A stretch of 16,003 bases of DNA from Promethearchaeota archaeon (GCA_016839845.1 JAEOTL010000521.1:1-16003); one strand, 5' to 3'; counted from the stretch's first letter, positions 6,895 through 12,014 are shown. Notes: generated by a model from the sequence alone, not told the origin. Numbers and translations are program-made.

Positions 6895-7419
6895 CTATAT
6901 AACCTTCTTTCCACATACATGACATATAGACTGCCCTTTTGGAAGGTCAGCACCACAATGCTTACAATAGGGGGTCGATTCTTCCTCCTTTTTATCAACA
7001 ATATATTCAGGTTTCAGCTGTGCTTCTGCACCAGCTTCTCCTGGTGGGCTAGGAGGTTTGAAAATAAAAGGATACGGATAAAAATCACCACCTGCTTCGC
7101 GAAATCTTAAACCAACTCCTACATCAGAGGTTGTGGAAATCACTAAAACCGCGTTTGGACCAGCAGGTAATACCAAAAGATAACCTTCGCTCCCTTTTAT
7201 ATATAATTGTTCAAAATCTCCTCTTTCCATTTCTCGTATCGCCATTTCGGCCGCGAAAAATAGTGCAGCACTGAGAGCAGCGATTCTGGTTTCATCAGTT
7301 CTTTGAGGAAGAACTGAAGCAATAGGTAACCCCTCTCTTGAGACAATTGCTGCTGCTTTCACCTCCGGCATTGCGGAAAGCAATTTTTTCAAAATATCAT
7401 CAAAATTTTCGATATCCAA
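6895..7419 (-). CDS. Roadblock/LC7-domain protein with C-terminal zinc ribbon
   Basis: A 174-residue protein. Residues 3-108 form a Roadblock/LC7 domain: helix FDDILKKLLSAMPEV, AAAIVSREGLPIASV, a long helix AALSAALFFAAEMAIREM, FEQLYIKGSEGYLLVLPAG and AVLVISTTSDVGVGLRF. Such proteins dimerise and act as platforms or regulators for small GTPases (MglB, LAMTOR, Rag C-terminal domains). Residues 111-148 are a Pro-rich linker (PYPFIFKPPSPPGEAG...) and 151-174 a zinc ribbon with C152-x2-C155 and C166-x2-C169. The linker recurs almost unchanged in the gelsolin-longin protein at the right edge. The start is TTG (7417-7419): an in-frame TGA sits two codons upstream and the domain begins at once, so no other start fits. 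GAGTGA upstream is a weak Shine-Dalgarno. The stop lies 16 bp from that of the convergent NPRL2-like gene. Confidence 0.92.
   Translation of the reverse strand: MDIENFDDILKKLLSAMPEVKAAAIVSREGLPIASVLPQRTDETRIAALSAALFFAAEMAIREMERGDFEQLYIKGSEGYLLVLPAGPNAVLVISTTSDVGVGLRFREAGGDFYPYPFIFKPPSPPGEAGAEAQLKPEYIVDKKEEESTPYCKHCGADLPKGQSICHVCGKKVI
6976..7077 (-). repeat. 34-residue Pro-rich tail module, copy in Roadblock gene
   Basis: Codes for residues 115-148. Matches 15895-15996 on the other strand in 29 of 34 residues by hand count, with roughly 80% nucleotide identity and no gaps. Similarity stops abruptly on the N-terminal side (REAGGDFY here, LRDSNDDYF there). Confidence 0.85.
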
Positions 7420-7466
7420 GATTCACTCAAATTAGTATTAGATTATCCCTTCTGAGCCTAATAAGA

Positions 7467-7658
7467 TTACATTCCTATATAAATATTCCACATACATGAC
7501 AGGCTCCTAGTTTTACCATGATCTACAGGAAAAGGGATGATATTGTTGTGAAAAATAACATTGGCTTTGAGGTTTAGAAGATTTTTTTTGTTAATGATGC
7601 CAAATATCCCAAAAATATAACCCGGAAGGAGATTGAAATCAGGTGAAAATTGACTCAT
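7467..7658 (-). pseudogene. Decaying ORF ending in a zinc-ribbon half
   Basis: A 63-codon ATG frame (MSQFSPDFNLLPGYIFGIF...) without a recognisable domain. Near its end a shifted frame (7475-7519) reads GACHVCGIFI then stop. This echoes the ICHVCGKKVI end of the Roadblock protein, and the 16 bases TTCCACATACATGACA are identical at 6909-6924 and 7486-7501. The simplest reading is a partial duplicate of the zinc-ribbon end fused to, or frameshifted against, an upstream gene. It lies upstream of the Roadblock gene on the same strand. Whether the 63-aa frame is translated is unclear. Confidence 0.4.
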
Positions 7659-7742
7659 GATACATATTCTAAAAGTAGCTATATAAATAAGGAATAGGTA
7701 TTTTTCAGAGCTGTGATTTGAGGAATTTTTGGTCTCTGTTAA

Positions 7743-8345
7743 TTATGCAATTACACCCCACGTCATCCCAAAATAATATAAAACAAATATAAGATACACA
7801 CCATAAACTAATAAAATCTTATTGACAGTGTGATATTCTAAGAAAATTCCAAAAATTATCATAAATAGAGGAATTGAAACTAAAATGGAATATATTGTTA
7901 TTTCGTAGAAAAACCCATACATCCAGATCCATTCTCTCAATTTATTAACATCTATGCTGAGATCCATTAACAACAGAGATATATTAAGGACACCTAATAA
8001 CACCAGAGCAATACGTACAAATTTTCTTAGCCTAAGCTCTTCTAAACGATAGGATCCTCTTGCTTTATATATGTTTTCTTCCTTAATTCTTTTTCTTCTT
8101 AGCCAAATCCCCATCAAACCCCCAATTAAAAATAAAATACCAACTAATCCTGCCAAAAAGCCAATCCCCTGAAAAGCATAATTACATCCAAACCAATAGT
8201 GTCCAGTACAAACAATTGGTTGTTTGTTAAGTAATCGTAATGCACGGATAAAAATCGAGAAAGAAAAGAAGATTGTACCTATACTTACCATCACAATACA
8301 GACGATATCTCTATTCTCGAATTTTATTCTTTTTTCAAGCATCAT
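7743..8345 (-). CDS. Five-TM membrane protein of unknown function
   Basis: A 200-residue protein with about five hydrophobic segments: residues 13-34, 56-82, 107-128, 143-166 and 174-197. A strongly basic and acidic cytoplasmic-type loop (WLRRKRIKEENIYKARGSYRLEELRLRK, 81-108) separates segments two and three. A loop with two Cys (C46, C54) lies between segments one and two and could form a disulphide outside the cell. No family motif is recognised. The start is an ATG doublet (MM). The gene is monocistronic, with divergent spacing to the NTF2-like gene. Confidence 0.75.
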   Translation of the reverse strand: MMLEKRIKFENRDIVCIVMVSIGTIFFSFSIFIRALRLLNKQPIVCTGHYWFGCNYAFQGIGFLAGLVGILFLIGGLMGIWLRRKRIKEENIYKARGSYRLEELRLRKFVRIALVLLGVLNISLLLMDLSIDVNKLREWIWMYGFFYEITIYSILVSIPLFMIIFGIFLEYHTVNKILLVYGVYLIFVLYYFGMTWGVIA

Positions 8346-8447
8346 AGATTCTCTCTTTGAAAAATTATGAGTAAAAAGTTAGCGTTAATAACCAAAAGAA
8401 ACTTAATTAATCATTATAAGGTTTGTATATTTAATTATTAATTGAAT

Positions 8448-8454
8448 AGGGAGG
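8448..8454 (+). promoter_or_regulatory. Shine-Dalgarno AGGGAGG deciding the start
   Basis: Sits 5 nt before ATG 8460. It lies inside the reading frame if the upstream TTG (8442) were used, so 8460 is preferred. Confidence 0.75.
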
Positions 8455-8459
8455 AAAAT

Positions 8460-8840
8460 ATGAGTAAAGAAAAATCTGATAATGAGCTTATAGAGGAGAC
8501 CATTGAAAACTACTTTAATGGAATGTACCATGCTGACGTGGAAAGGCTAAAAAAGGCATTTCATCCCGAGGCACACGTTATTGGACACTTTGATGGGAAT
8601 TTCATCTTCAATTCGCTAGACCAATTCCTCAGTTTTGTCAAGAGCGCCCCTGTTCCGGCTGAGAAGGGAGAGGAGTATGACATGAAGATCGTCTTAACGG
8701 ATATAACAGGGGATGTCGGTTGCGTTAAGGTGGAGGACCTCTACCAGGGAAGGAGGTTTACAGACTACCTGACGGTTCTGAAACATGAAGATAACTGGGT
8801 TATTATAAATAAGGGATACAGCCACGAACCAAAATCATAG
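8460..8840 (+). CDS. NTF2-like / SnoaL-like (putative lumazine-binding type) protein
   Basis: A 126-residue single-domain protein of the NTF2-like superfamily. Visible features are the N-terminal helices ELIEETIENYFNGMYHADVERLKKAFHPEAHVIGHF, the helix FNSLDQFLSFVKSAP, then antiparallel strands MKIVLTDITGDVGCVKVEDLYQGRRFTDYLTVLK and NWVIINKGYSHEP. This pattern, including 'HPEAHV.G' and a C-terminal 'W.IINKG', fits the putative lumazine-binding / nuclear transport factor 2 family seen in bacteria. Members form cone-shaped dimers and can be enzymes or ligand binders; no catalytic His/Asp set can be assigned safely. The coding stretch from about 8560 to 8790 is visibly richer in G+C than its neighbours, which suggests recent transfer. 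A strong Shine-Dalgarno precedes it. Confidence 0.85.
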   Translation: MSKEKSDNELIEETIENYFNGMYHADVERLKKAFHPEAHVIGHFDGNFIFNSLDQFLSFVKSAPVPAEKGEEYDMKIVLTDITGDVGCVKVEDLYQGRRFTDYLTVLKHEDNWVIINKGYSHEPKS

Positions 8841-8871
8841 ATAATAGATTATTAAAGAAAGGACTATAGAA

Positions 8872-8940
8872 GTAAAACTCCTCAAGATTAACCAAAGGTG
8901 TACAACTGGGCGAGACCAATATAAATCTTGTGAGTTTTAC
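8872..8940. other. Long inverted repeat / stem-loop
   Basis: GTAAAACTC (8872-8880) pairs with GAGTTTTAC (8932-8940), and CAAGATT (8883-8889) with AATCTTG (8924-8930). The result is a 16-bp stem with one small asymmetric bulge and a 34-nt loop. It lies 31 bp after the NTF2-like stop and 48 bp before a 41-aa membrane peptide gene. It could be a small RNA, a terminator/processing hairpin or the ends of a tiny inserted element. There is no T-run right after it, against a simple terminator. Confidence 0.55.
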
Positions 8941-8987
8941 GAAATAATTGATCCAAAATCTAGACTGAAAAATAGGAAAAAGGGACA

Positions 8988-9113
8988 ATGAAGAGAGCTT
9001 CGAAAATTCTTACAATAATCGCAATATTGGTATTGATAGGGCTTGTAGTAGGTCTTGGCTATTATTACAGCCTGTTGATTTATCAAAGCTTTTGCTATAA
9101 CTGTTATACTTAA
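8988..9113 (+). CDS. 41-aa single-pass membrane peptide with CYNCY end
   Basis: The ATG is preceded by AGGAAAAAGGG. The product starts with a basic MKRASK, has one membrane helix (residues 7-24, ILTIIAILVLIGLVVGLG), then YYYSLLIYQSF and ends C36-Y-N-C39-Y-T. The layout resembles a signal anchor with a short outward tail whose CxxC could bind metal or form a disulphide. It is not a known family. It follows the NTF2-like gene on the same strand, with the inverted repeat between. Confidence 0.55.
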   Translation: MKRASKILTIIAILVLIGLVVGLGYYYSLLIYQSFCYNCYT

Positions 9114-9288
9114 TAAATTTTGGAGTAGAACCTAAATTCACCAATTCTGAGTCAAATGAAATGGTTTTATTCAGGTAAGAGTGGATTTCTAGTTTGTGAA
9201 TAATTGATGAAGGGCTTACTAATTTTAAATTTAAGAAAAAGGTAAGAGAACGGAAAATTTTGCTCTCCTAAATTAGACAGGATTAACT

Positions 9289-9297
9289 AAAAAAAAA
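9289..9297 (-). terminator. Oligo-T terminator of the C2H2 microprotein
   Basis: Nine consecutive T on the minus strand, 11 bp after the stop at 9309. Confidence 0.45.
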
Positions 9298-9308
9298 GAA
9301 TTATCCCA

Positions 9309-9416
9309 CTAATTAGAATGATGCTTTTTTGCATGTTTCATCATTTTTTTCTTAGCTTTTTCTTCTGTTTTACCTTTAAAAATATCTCCACATTTAGAAC
9401 ATTTAACTTCTACCAT
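9309..9416 (-). CDS. 35-aa C2H2-type zinc-finger microprotein
   Basis: This minus-strand gene encodes MVEVKCSKCGDIFKGKTEEK and then AKKKMMKHAKKHHSN. C6-x2-C9 is followed by a helix with H28-x3-H32 (H33 adjacent), a one-finger C2H2 arrangement with an 18-residue spacing, and a strongly basic surface. Such minimal fingers bind nucleic acid or protein. A near-perfect Shine-Dalgarno (GAGGTGA) 5 nt before the ATG and an oligo-T end make this a convincing expressed gene despite its length. It is transcribed opposite to its neighbours, and nothing in context gives a partner. Confidence 0.8.
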   Translation of the reverse strand: MVEVKCSKCGDIFKGKTEEKAKKKMMKHAKKHHSN

Positions 9417-9421
9417 ACGTT

Positions 9422-9428
9422 TCACCTC
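9422..9428 (-). promoter_or_regulatory. Shine-Dalgarno GAGGTGA of the C2H2 microprotein
   Basis: Reads GAGGTGA on the minus strand, complementary to the archaeal 16S 3' end, 5 nt before the ATG at 9416. Confidence 0.8.
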
Positions 9429-9564
9429 ACTTTGATTTTCTATTTCTATTAATTTGCTATACAAATTAATAAATTTAAATCATCTTTCTAGAAATAATTA
9501 GAAATATCGATAAGATATGATTTAAAATTATAATTAATTTGATTTTTAATTATATTTCTCAATC

Positions 9565-9732
9565 TCATCTTAGATTTATCGATCTGATTGGGAAGAATTC
9601 GAGAGGATTCAATGCATCCATTGCAGTTATCCTTGAATGCAGGCTACCATTAAAGACAGAACCGTAGCACCTTGACCGTTATTTACAGATCTCCCCATAG
9701 AATGGTATCTTGAGGGCTGGTCTCCTCTTAAA
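9565..9732 (-). pseudogene. Decayed C-terminal end of an IS66-like transposase
   Basis: Minus-strand pieces in different frames read, in order, FKRRPALKIPFYG, then GRSVNNGQGATVLSLMVACI, then ALNPLEFFPIRS. Put together they mimic the C-terminus of IS66-type transposases (RP-x-x-x-x-FY...NGA-x-V-x-x-L-x-x-SLI-x-TC...NPF-x-YL), recalled from memory. At least two frameshifts and a stop separate them, and nothing of the rest of the element was found nearby. The order and spacing of the pieces are the main support; each one alone would be weak. Confidence 0.45.
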
Positions 9733-9814
9733 CTGCAAAAGAGGAAAAAAAACATCTGTATTTTTAATTCAATTTTACGAAGGTTTAACCTATCGACTAA
9801 CATTTGGGTGTTTT

Positions 9815-9842
9815 TGATCGTAGGTATGATCGAAAGTGATCA
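9815..9842. promoter_or_regulatory. Three phased TGATC(G/A) sites
   Basis: TGATCG at 9815-9820, TGATCG at 9827-9832 and TGATCA at 9837-9842 are spaced 12 and 10 bp, near one helical turn, about 65 bp upstream of the 58-aa gene. Possible operator for an unknown regulator; could be chance. Confidence 0.3.
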
Positions 9843-9905
9843 CGTTTAATTGGTAATGGGATAATAAATGGCCTTAAGAATAAAGGAGGAATTGAGGATC
9901 ATATC

Positions 9906-10082
9906 ATGGTAAAAGAGAAAAATGTGTTTGAGTCAGGAAAGTTTATTGTTGCGTTTTTTAAAGCTCGACCAAAACAAATAGTAGAACATTTAAAAGAGTT
10001 CGAGAATACGTATGAGCTTGTTGGATTTACTAAGGAAGAGAATTATACATCACCACACTATACATTTATTTGGAGAAAGTGA
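9906..10082 (+). CDS. 58-aa hypothetical small soluble protein
   Basis: Encodes 58 residues: MVKEKNVFESGKFIVAFFK, ARPKQIVEHLKEFENTYELV and a C-terminal GFTKEENYTSPHYTFIWRK. The alternation looks like strand (FIVAFFKA) - helix (PKQIVEHLKEFENT) - strand (YELVGF) - strand (HYTFIWRK), a compact alpha/beta mini-domain. GAGGATC lies 5 nt before the ATG, and a stronger GGAGGA lies 15 nt before it. No family is recognised. It is followed after 42 bp by a small membrane peptide on the same strand, possibly in one transcript. Confidence 0.6.
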   Translation: MVKEKNVFESGKFIVAFFKARPKQIVEHLKEFENTYELVGFTKEENYTSPHYTFIWRK

Positions 10083-10124
10083 TAATAAAAGTTAGATTAG
10101 AAATGAAAAAGTTGAAATTGAGAA

Positions 10125-10274
10125 ATGAATGATCGTCAGAAGTTATTAATAATAACTATATTCTGTTATATTGCTGGTATTGTAATAATCGTATTAGGAT
10201 TAACTAGTCTTCCTGTAATATTTTTAGTGATTGCTATATTATTAACAATAATGTTATTGGGGTATGAAAGTTAG
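10125..10274 (+). CDS. 49-aa two-helix membrane peptide
   Basis: Encodes MNDRQKLLIITIFCYIAGIV followed by IIVLGLTSLPVIFLVIAILL and TIMLLGYES. Two hydrophobic segments (residues 7-27 and 30-46) are joined by a tight TSLP turn, giving a hairpin with both ends on the same side. The Shine-Dalgarno is weak (TTGAGAA just before the ATG). Unknown function; small hydrophobic proteins of this type often modulate membrane complexes, but nothing here names one. Confidence 0.5.
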   Translation: MNDRQKLLIITIFCYIAGIVIIVLGLTSLPVIFLVIAILLTIMLLGYES

Positions 10275-10328
10275 AGGATTAGAAAAAGTTTTGGTGAACT
10301 CTCCTGAATGATTTGGAAGTGGACGTAA

Positions 10329-10463
10329 GTGAGCCATGACGAGGAAATTAAAGAGAAATTACGATGGATTATTATTAAAGTAGATTTTATTTTATGTCTA
10401 GTGACAATCTTCTTTCTGTATTTGATCTACGACCTCCTCGTGTCGTTTAGGAGTGTACCGTAG
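10329..10463 (+). CDS. 44-aa single-pass membrane peptide (GTG start)
   Basis: From GTG 10329, directly after an in-frame TAA, the frame encodes MSHDEEIKEKLRWIIIKVDF and then ILCLVTIFFLYLIYDLLVSF-RSVP. It has an acidic/basic amphipathic start, one membrane helix (residues 20-38) and a short tail. There is no convincing Shine-Dalgarno, so the start is uncertain. It ends in TAG, and the same frame stays open beyond into an LRR-like fragment. Confidence 0.4.
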   Translation: MSHDEEIKEKLRWIIIKVDFILCLVTIFFLYLIYDLLVSFRSVP

Positions 10464-10499
10464 ATTTACACAAACGAGAGCTTAGGATCTTCTTTAAGG

Positions 10500-10673
10500 A
10501 TGGATTTTTTAAAAGAGTTAAATATAGGAAAAACAGCGATGAAAGAATTACCCGCCTTATTGTTAAAATTACCAAATCTAAAGACAATTCACCTTGATTT
10601 CGGTATTTCTACTAGTGAGATAAGAGACTCACTTGAAAAAAAAGGTGTCAATTTAGAATATTCCCTACTATAA
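10500..10673 (+). pseudogene. Leucine-rich-repeat fragment
   Basis: 57 codons, MDFLKELNIGKTAMKELPAL then LLKLPNLKTIHLDFG, followed by ISTSEIRDSLEKKGVNLEYSLL. L-x-x-L-x-I-x-x-T-x-x-x-x-L-P-x-x-L-x-x-L-P-x-L-x-x-I is about one and a half leucine-rich repeats plus the helical C-terminal cap. A working LRR protein needs several repeats, so this is probably the surviving 3' end of a larger gene. It could start earlier in frame (after the TAG at 10461), with SLGSSLRMDF also LRR-like. No Shine-Dalgarno. Confidence 0.5.
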
Positions 10674-10738
10674 AAAAATTAACTTTAGCAACCGCATTTG
10701 ACTGTTGGTGTTCATAGTACTAGACAAGCTTCAGTATG

Positions 10739-10804
10739 TTCCTTATCCCCTCTAGACTTCCTGAATGTTGGACTTCGTGACGGATTCGCACAATGGACAC
10801 GAAA
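10739..10804. repeat. 66-bp repeat, copy 1 (zinc-ribbon gene 3' end)
   Basis: Aligns without gaps to 14728-14793, 59 of 66 bases identical by hand count. It covers the last 16 codons and stop of the zinc-ribbon gene plus 13 bp beyond. Confidence 0.85.
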
Positions 10805-10889
10805 CAATTTTATTATCGACTACGATCATCCCTGTTTTACACCTCGGACAGCGATAATACCTCGTAAAATTAAATTCGTCAATGCCCAT
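10752..10889 (-). CDS. 45-aa zinc-ribbon protein
   Basis: The minus strand encodes MGIDEFNFTRYYRCPRCKTG followed by MIVVDNKIVSCPLCESVTKS-NIQEV. Two CPxC knuckles (C14-P-R-C17 and C31-P-L-C34) flank a short beta hairpin (MIVVDNKIVS), a complete minimal zinc ribbon. A start at 10898 (MKCMG...) is possible; GGGATGA, 5 nt before 10889, favours the shorter form. Small ribbons of this type bind RNA, DNA or protein partners. The plus-strand frame over the same bases is a shadow without protein-like features. A truncated second copy lies at 14741-14797. Confidence 0.7.
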   Translation of the reverse strand: MGIDEFNFTRYYRCPRCKTGMIVVDNKIVSCPLCESVTKSNIQEV

Positions 10890-11020
10890 ACATTTCATCC
10901 CTATACTTTTTATTGAATTATGGGCGTATTAGAGCCCCGCCCCCGCTCGATATGGAAATGGTGAGTTGATACAAATTATAAACGTGAATGGTACTTTGAA
11001 ACGTGTGAATTAAAAATTTG

Positions 11021-11065
11021 TTCCTTAATTTTAAAAATAGGGATTTTTATTACACTTTTGTATAA
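11021..11065. repeat. 45-bp direct repeat, copy 1
   Basis: Matches 11830-11874 at 40 of 45 bases without gaps. Begins TTCCTTAATTTTAAAAA and ends TTTTGTATAA. It ends 27 bp before the transglutaminase-like ATG, so it probably contains that gene's promoter. Confidence 0.8.
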
Positions 11066-11092
11066 AAAAACTATTATAGGTCATGAAAGAGA

Positions 11093-11770
11093 ATGAAAAA
11101 GATAGGTAAAATTGGATTAGCGATAATAATAATTGGTTTAACAAGTAGTTTAGGTACATCAATATTTATTGGGTTTGATATATCTACCAAATTTAATGAT
11201 TTAGCAGAGGATTACAGCAATATAATGAATGATTACAATGATTTAATAAATGATTACGCTGTTTTAACGGATAATTATACGAATTTATTGAATAACTACA
11301 ACAACCTATTTACAGATTATAATGCATTACAACAGGTTTTTGAAGAACCTTTAACAAACCCTGACATTCCAACTTATATTGAATTTCAAAATTGGTTAGA
11401 TAGCGACGACACCGATTCTTTTACTTATATAAATGAAACTTGGATGTGTGGGGACTTTTCTGCTATGCTTATGACTCGAGCTAAAGCAATGAATTGGAGA
11501 GTAAGAATTGCTGTTATGGAATATAGTCTAATAACTGATCCTAATTATAACGTAAATACCTATGAGGGTGCATATGGACATGCTTTCTGCTTCATTGTTT
11601 GTTCTGACAGTTATTTATATTATATTGAACCTCAAACGGATTCTGTATGGTATTGGACTTCTGCTGAATACCATTTTGAAATGTGGGTCGAATATAATTT
11701 TACTGGTATCAGTGATACGGTATGGGGTGAAAATTGGCTCTGGGTTAATTACTATAATTATTTTGGATAA
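11093..11770 (+). CDS. Membrane-anchored transglutaminase-like protein
   Basis: 225 residues. A basic start and hydrophobic helix (about residues 7-28) form a signal anchor. Residues 32-82 are a regular heptad coil built on D/N-Y-x-x-L (DYNDLIN, DYAVLTD, NYTNLLN, NYNNLFT, DYNALQQ). Residues 90-225 look like a transglutaminase/cysteine-protease fold: W117-M-C119-G-D-F-S-A-M-L carries the nucleophile Cys119, Y161-G-H163-A-F the His, and Y177-I-E179-P-Q-T-D the acid (Glu179 or Asp183). The A-x-x-M-x-W-R-V-R-I pattern after the Cys matches the family. The catalytic domain probably faces outside, acting on surface protein or glycan. No Shine-Dalgarno; a TATA-like TTGTATAAAA about 30 bp upstream suggests a short leader. 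It is bracketed by two 45-bp repeats. The N/Y/T-rich composition fits an exported protein. Confidence 0.75.
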   Translation: MKKIGKIGLAIIIIGLTSSLGTSIFIGFDISTKFNDLAEDYSNIMNDYNDLINDYAVLTDNYTNLLNNYNNLFTDYNALQQVFEEPLTNPDIPTYIEFQNWLDSDDTDSFTYINETWMCGDFSAMLMTRAKAMNWRVRIAVMEYSLITDPNYNVNTYEGAYGHAFCFIVCSDSYLYYIEPQTDSVWYWTSAEYHFEMWVEYNFTGISDTVWGENWLWVNYYNYFG

Positions 11771-11829
11771 ATTTGGAGTGATATGTCGAATAAAAGTAAG
11801 AAAATAAATTCTAAATTCATTTTTATCGG

Positions 11830-11874
11830 TTCCTTAATTTTAAAAACATGAATTATTATTACATTTTTGTATAA
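11830..11874. repeat. 45-bp direct repeat, copy 2
   Basis: Second copy of 11021-11065, 59 bp after the transglutaminase-like stop and 140 bp before the TPR gene. Either a duplicated promoter or the footprint of a gene insertion. Confidence 0.8.
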
Positions 11875-11927
11875 GAATTGATTTTTTGTTAGAATTTCAT
11901 TAGAAGACTTAAATTAAAGGTGTAGCT

Positions 11928-12002
11928 ATGTCTAATTTTTTTTTTCATAAACGGATTTCACGATATGGGCGAGTAAACAGACATACGATGAAAACAGGTT
12001 AA
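11928..12002 (+). CDS. Possible 24-aa leader peptide
   Basis: AAAGGTG lies 5 nt before this ATG, a better Shine-Dalgarno than that of the TPR gene itself. The 24-codon product is basic (MSNFFFHKRISRYGRVNRH...) and contains a T10 run at codons 3-6 that is prone to slippage. It ends 12 bp before the TPR gene's GTG, so its translation could couple to or control the downstream gene. It may equally be a chance frame. Confidence 0.3.
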   Translation: MSNFFFHKRISRYGRVNRHTMKTG

Positions 12003-12014
12003 GAAAAATAGAAA

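Larger units (their letters stand above)
9417..9905. other. Spacer with transposase remnant and possible operator array
   Basis: A 489-bp gap holding the microprotein promoter and Shine-Dalgarno, a decayed IS66-like transposase end (9565-9732) and three phased TGATC sites (9815-9842). No intact gene was seen. Confidence 0.5.

Noticed and set aside
6919..7110. Plus-strand frame resembling the minus frame at 15769-15990
   Set aside because: The resemblance is only the antisense reflection of the shared Pro-rich tail module.
8803..8988. 61-codon minus-strand frame
   Set aside because: It runs antisense over the inverted repeat and the NTF2-like gene end, with no protein-like pattern or Shine-Dalgarno.
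10461..10463. In-frame TAG between the 44-aa membrane peptide and the LRR fragment as a pyrrolysine or readthrough codon
   Set aside because: There is no supporting structure or homology for a joined protein. The two parts look unrelated and the open frame beyond TAG is short.
10582..10595. ATTCACCTTGATTT in the LRR fragment matching part of the 21-bp repeat
   Set aside because: The match is only 14 bases, lies within a plausible coding frame and does not extend, so it is probably chance.
10698..10916. 72-codon plus-strand frame
   Set aside because: The minus strand of the same bases encodes a complete zinc ribbon with two CPxC knuckles, and a second copy of that end exists. The plus frame is a shadow.
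10931..10949. GC-rich island (16 of 19 bases G/C) in AT-rich DNA
   Set aside because: Too short to interpret. No hairpin, repeat partner or coding frame was found for it.
11562..11807. 81-codon plus-strand frame in the transglutaminase-like gene
   Set aside because: Out of frame with the catalytic His and acid motifs of the real gene; a hydrophobic shadow.
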